Source: Alphaproteobacteria bacterium
GTDB taxonomy: Bacteria > Pseudomonadota > Alphaproteobacteria > Sphingomonadales > Emcibacteraceae
Assembly: GCA_002401545.1 (NCBI GenBank)
Contig: NVTJ01000077.1
Location: forward strand, 2,913 to 11,374
Length of the DNA stretch: 8,462 bases
Direction: 5' to 3'
Shown here: piece by piece, positions 6,104-8,462 of the stretch
Position numbering within the stretch: the first letter of the stretch is position 1
How the letters are laid out: each line of letters opens with the position of its first letter
Position numbers and translations under genes: made by a program
The notes under the pieces: generated by a model
What the model was told of the DNA's origin: nothing
Database searches by the model: none
The model's input: the letters and a program-made list of their open reading frames with translations, nothing else

Positions 6104-7398
6104 ATTTTGTCTTTATAGCGGCTGCTTTTAGGTCGGTTATCTGCAATCATATTACCCTTTTCCCCCAGAAAATAAGGCTTCCATAACCCAATCCCCACCG
6201 GCACCGCCACATTCAGGGCAAAGGCCGTAACCATCAGGGTATAGAATACCTCTGTGGTGATAATCTGATTCTGCACATAGGCAATATCCATCACCACAAA
6301 GGCCAGCTCCGCCCGGCCCAGCATGCCGATACCGATCATGACGCTTTCGCGCCAGACAAAGCCGCCAGTATATCTGGCCGCCACCGCCGCTGACACGATC
6401 TGCGAAAATAACAGAGCCGATGTGAGGATTACCGCCTGAGGCATAATGGTCATGAAAAGGCTCATGTCAAAAATAATCCGGGTGCCAAGCTCGACAAAAA
6501 ACACCGGGCCAATCCACGAGAAAGCTACATTATCAATGATTTTCTTGGTATTCTGATAATGATCCACATCGGGACTGTGGCGGAATTTAAAATATTCCTC
6601 TTTCAGAATCAAACCCGCCATATAGGCCCCGACCGCCGGATGAAAACCGAACTCATGGGCCAGTAATCCGGCAAGTACCGCCACCAGCAACACGGTCAGG
6701 GTGGTATTTTCCCCTTTGCCAAAGGACAATAACTGCTTCACGCCGTGACGACCGAAGAACGGTAGTCTGGAAAAAAGCCTGCTGGTATTTTCCGGTAATA
6801 TCCAGATACCCAATATGGTAATGATGACAAAAAATGCGGCGGCCTTGCCGGCAATTGCCGCCACACCCCATACGGTAAGCATGGCTTCACCCGTGGCAAT
6901 GGGTACCAGTATGGCGACAAAAACCAGCGAGGCGATGTCATCCAGAATGGCAGATGTCATGATACCCTTGGCCGCCAGCGTTTTATTCAGCCCGGCAGAT
7001 TTCAGCGACACCATGGTCAGCGATACCGCCGTCGCCGTCATGGCAAGCCCGCACATGATTGATATATTGCTGTCGGCCCAGAAATATTCCGCCAGCGAAT
7101 AGGCGGTAAAAAAAGGTGCCAGCGCCCCGAACAGCGCAATGCCCCAGCTTCGCTTGATGCTTTTGAGAAAATCGCTGGTGCTTTCCTCAAACCCCAGCGC
7201 AAACATGATGATGATAATACCCAGCTCTGCAAATACCCGGATAAAGGAATCACTCTCCTCGGGCAACAAACCCGTATTAACCAGCACCGCACCCATAAAC
7301 AGGAAAAACAAAACCGGCGTCATACGGGTTTTATCCGCCAGAACAGACGCGATGAACACCGAGGCCCAGATAATGGCCAAATGAACTAAAGACTCCAC
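6100..7398 (-). CDS. CPA2-family cation/proton antiporter (NapA/KefC-like membrane domain), 432 aa
   Basis: This integral inner-membrane protein has about 12-13 hydrophobic segments and should exchange Na+ or K+ for protons. CPA2 landmarks are a F-A-L-G-F-E segment in the third helix, T-A-T-A-V in the unwound-helix region, A-I-L-D-D-I-A-S-L with two adjacent Asp (153, 154) at the ion-binding site, H-P-A-V-G-A-Y-M-A-G-L, and G-R-A-E-L-A-F in a late helix. The Asp pair matches NapA/NhaA-type antiporters better than KefB/KefC. There is no C-terminal RCK/TrkA-N domain; after the last helix only a short basic tail remains, so nucleotide or glutathione gating of the Kef type is not expected in this chain. 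The start is taken at GTG 7398 because AGGGGG lies six bases upstream; the ATG at 7413 would place that sequence inside the coding region. It is the last gene of the minus-strand run, 41 bases after the GST. Ion specificity cannot be read from sequence. Confidence 0.9.
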   Translation of the reverse strand: MESLVHLAIIWASVFIASVLADKTRMTPVLFFLFMGAVLVNTGLLPEESDSFIRVFAELGIIIIMFALGFEESTSDFLKSIKRSWGIALFGALAPFFTAYSLAEYFWADSNISIMCGLAMTATAVSLTMVSLKSAGLNKTLAAKGIMTSAILDDIASLVFVAILVPIATGEAMLTVWGVAAIAGKAAAFFVIITILGIWILPENTSRLFSRLPFFGRHGVKQLLSFGKGENTTLTVLLVAVLAGLLAHEFGFHPAVGAYMAGLILKEEYFKFRHSPDVDHYQNTKKIIDNVAFSWIGPVFFVELGTRIIFDMSLFMTIMPQAVILTSALLFSQIVSAAVAARYTGGFVWRESVMIGIGMLGRAELAFVVMDIAYVQNQIITTEVFYTLMVTAFALNVAVPVGIGLWKPYFLGEKGNMIADNRPKSSRYKDKI

Positions 7399-7404
7399 AA
7401 AACA

Positions 7405-7410
7405 CCCCCT
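7405..7410 (-). promoter_or_regulatory. Ribosome binding site that sets the antiporter start at GTG 7398
   Basis: On the minus strand AGGGGG is followed by six bases (TGTTTT) and then GTG at 7398-7396, in frame with the antiporter. The in-frame ATG at 7413 lies directly before this sequence and has no Shine-Dalgarno of its own; the bases ahead of it are AT-rich. The GTG start gives a protein that begins V(M)-E-S-L-V-H, directly at the first membrane helix. Confidence 0.7.
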
Positions 7411-7439
7411 CATATTATACTGATAATGTTATTTTGATC

Positions 7440-8111
7440 TTACGTTACGATTATTTTCTTACCCACATTTGCCGTTTTATCACCACCAACAGGGGGCGGA
7501 ACCGCAACACCCTTGACTGCGGCGGGACGGGCGGCAATACGGTCAAGCCATGCCGCCAGATGCGGCAGGTCATCAATATGGACCCCGGCCCAGTCAAATG
7601 ACCTGACCCAGCTCCAGTTGGCAATATCGGCAATAGAATATTCACCACGCCCGGCCCCTGCCAGATAATCCTTATCCTTTAACTGACTGTCCAGAACCGT
7701 ATAAAGCCGCTTTGTTTCATTCTGATAGCGGTCAATCACCGGCTGGATTTTTTCGGGAAAATAACGGAAAAATACATGGGCCTGCCCCTGCATGGGGCCA
7801 ACGCCGCCCATCTGAAACATCAACCACTGCATCACATCCATGCGCCCCCTCACATCCGATGGCATCAGCATACCGGTTTTTTCCGCCAGATAAATCAGGA
7901 TTGCCCCGGATTCAAATATGGCAAGATCATCATTATCCCGGTCAACAATTGCCGGAATCCGTCCGTTGGGATTAAGGGCGAGAAATTCCGGGCTTTTCTG
8001 CGCCCCGCTGCCCAGATCAATGGCATGAACCTCATACTCAAGATCCATTTCCTCCAGCGCGATAGAAACCTTGAACCCGTTTGGGGTTGCCGCCGTATAT
8101 AAATCAATCAT
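7440..8111 (-). CDS. yfcG: YfcG-type glutathione S-transferase / disulfide-bond oxidoreductase, 223 aa
   Basis: This cytosolic glutathione-dependent enzyme has an N-terminal thioredoxin fold (1-80) and a helical C-terminal domain. It opens M-I-D-L-Y-x-A-x-T-P-N-G, matching E. coli YfcG from memory, with Thr9 and Asn11 at the glutathione site. It has the D-L-G-x-G-x-Q-x-x-P-E-F-L stretch, N-P-N-G-R-I-P-A-I-V-D with the cis-proline Pro53, and F-E-S-G-A-I-L-I-Y-L-A-E-K-T-G (Glu67, Ser68 for glutathione binding). The C-terminal domain carries M-Q-W-L-x-x-Q-x-G-G-x-G-P-M-x-G-Q and Y-S-I-A-D-I-A. YfcG proteins bind two glutathiones and reduce small disulfides rather than act as classical conjugating GSTs; that role is inferred by family. 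Length fits the family (about 215). ATG 8111 has GAAGGA six bases upstream. The gene starts on the base after the upstream acetyltransferase stop (TAA-ATG) and is followed by the antiporter. Confidence 0.9.
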   Translation of the reverse strand: MIDLYTAATPNGFKVSIALEEMDLEYEVHAIDLGSGAQKSPEFLALNPNGRIPAIVDRDNDDLAIFESGAILIYLAEKTGMLMPSDVRGRMDVMQWLMFQMGGVGPMQGQAHVFFRYFPEKIQPVIDRYQNETKRLYTVLDSQLKDKDYLAGAGRGEYSIADIANWSWVRSFDWAGVHIDDLPHLAAWLDRIAARPAAVKGVAVPPPVGGDKTANVGKKIIVT

Positions 8112-8462
8112 TTAAATTCCTTCTGTTTTCTTAAGAGAAACATAGTCCCATCCGGCAAGCCCGATACACAGACACTGGCCCAGACATTTCGCACCTATTT
8201 TTTTGGCAACCGCAACGGACCCCGTATTATCCTGGGCAATGATCGAATGAATTTCGCTGAACTTCTGAACATTCAGGCCATGGTCCCGCATGGCCGTAGC
8301 CGCCTCAGTCGCATAGCCTTTCCCCCAGGATTGCCGCAGGAAAGTATAACCGAGCTCAATCACCCGCGTCGTCGCCGCCGCCTCAGGCAGGGTTGTGGGG
8401 TCGGCATAATATGATGGCATGCCCCGCTCGCGGATACCATAGAAAAAACTTAAGCCACAACG
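8112..8462 (-). CDS. GNAT-family N-acetyltransferase (RimJ/RimL-like, Acetyltransf_3), 5' end beyond the window
   Basis: The frame stays open to the right edge, so the N-terminus is missing; 116 residues are visible and the ATG at 8420 is internal. The acetyl-CoA-binding motif A is clear: I-E-L-G-Y-x-F-L-R-Q-S-W-G-K-G-Y-A-T-E-A, with the Q-x-x-G-x-G/A core (Gln44 in the visible part). It is followed by the typical second half, a strand with I-H-S-I-I-A-Q-D-N-T-G-S-V-A-V-A-K-K-I-G-A (the N-x-x-S-x-x-x-x-x-K-x-G of RimJ/RimL-type enzymes) and a terminal Y-V-S-L strand. The usual length of 170-190 residues implies about 60 residues lie outside. Substrate (a ribosomal protein N-terminus or a small amine) cannot be decided. 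It is the first visible gene of the minus-strand run and its TAA stop directly abuts the GST ATG. Confidence 0.85.
   Translation of the reverse strand, partial: RCGLSFFYGIRERGMPSYYADPTTLPEAAATTRVIELGYTFLRQSWGKGYATEAATAMRDHGLNVQKFSEIHSIIAQDNTGSVAVAKKIGAKCLGQCLCIGLAGWDYVSLKKTEGI
8118..8123 (-). promoter_or_regulatory. Ribosome binding site of the GST gene inside the acetyltransferase 3' end
   Basis: GAAGGA (minus strand) lies six bases before the GST ATG at 8111 and within the last codons of the preceding acetyltransferase. With no gap between the two genes, ribosomes ending the first gene stop on top of the start site of the second, which favours coupled translation. Confidence 0.7.

Noticed and set aside
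6104..6180. Possible transcription terminator after the helicase
   Set aside because: This DNA is coding for the antiporter C-terminus, and no stem-loop followed by a T-run is visible.
7414..7419. TATAAT (minus strand) as the -10 box of an antiporter promoter
   Set aside because: No -35 hexamer at 16-18 bases, and a start about seven bases downstream would fall in the AGGGGG ribosome binding site and damage it.

Overview
The window looks like chromosomal DNA from a Gram-negative bacterium, most likely an alphaproteobacterium. That assignment is an inference from the helicase architecture, the gene types and the moderately GC-rich coding style; no rRNA or other taxonomic marker is present. 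Genes fill almost the whole window. I see no tRNA, rRNA, CRISPR array, insertion sequence or intergenic gap over about 45 bases.

Plus-strand half (1-6103). The window opens inside an AT-rich gene for a periplasmic ligand-binding-type protein (type 1 fold, LivK/Peripla_BP_6-like) that ends in one transmembrane helix. After 28 bases there is a tight three-gene run: an alpha/beta hydrolase with a readable Ser-Asp-His triad, a membrane-anchored glycerol-3-phosphate-type acyltransferase (PlsB-like, with HX4D and EGG-SR motifs), and a large DinG/XPD-type iron-sulfur DNA helicase whose N-terminus resembles a decayed DnaQ-type exonuclease. The gaps of 17 and 7 bases suggest co-transcription. The first two genes plausibly work on acyl-lipid chemistry; why the helicase travels with them is unclear.

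Minus-strand half (8462-6100, read right to left). A GNAT-type acetyltransferase, cut by the right edge, is followed without any gap by a YfcG-type glutathione S-transferase/disulfide-bond oxidoreductase. A CPA2-family cation/proton antiporter with a double-Asp motif comes next. This looks like a small stress or homeostasis operon. It runs tail to tail into the helicase gene, and both genes end in one shared TTAA, whose two strands each read as a TAA stop.

I find no clear evidence of a previously undescribed system. The best leads are the lipid-enzyme/helicase operon, the degenerate exonuclease-like domain on the helicase, the tail-anchored binding-protein-like gene with divergent base composition, and some compact gene junctions. 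Two CDS starts used here differ from the longest open frames: GTG at 7398 for the antiporter and ATG at 3368 for the helicase.
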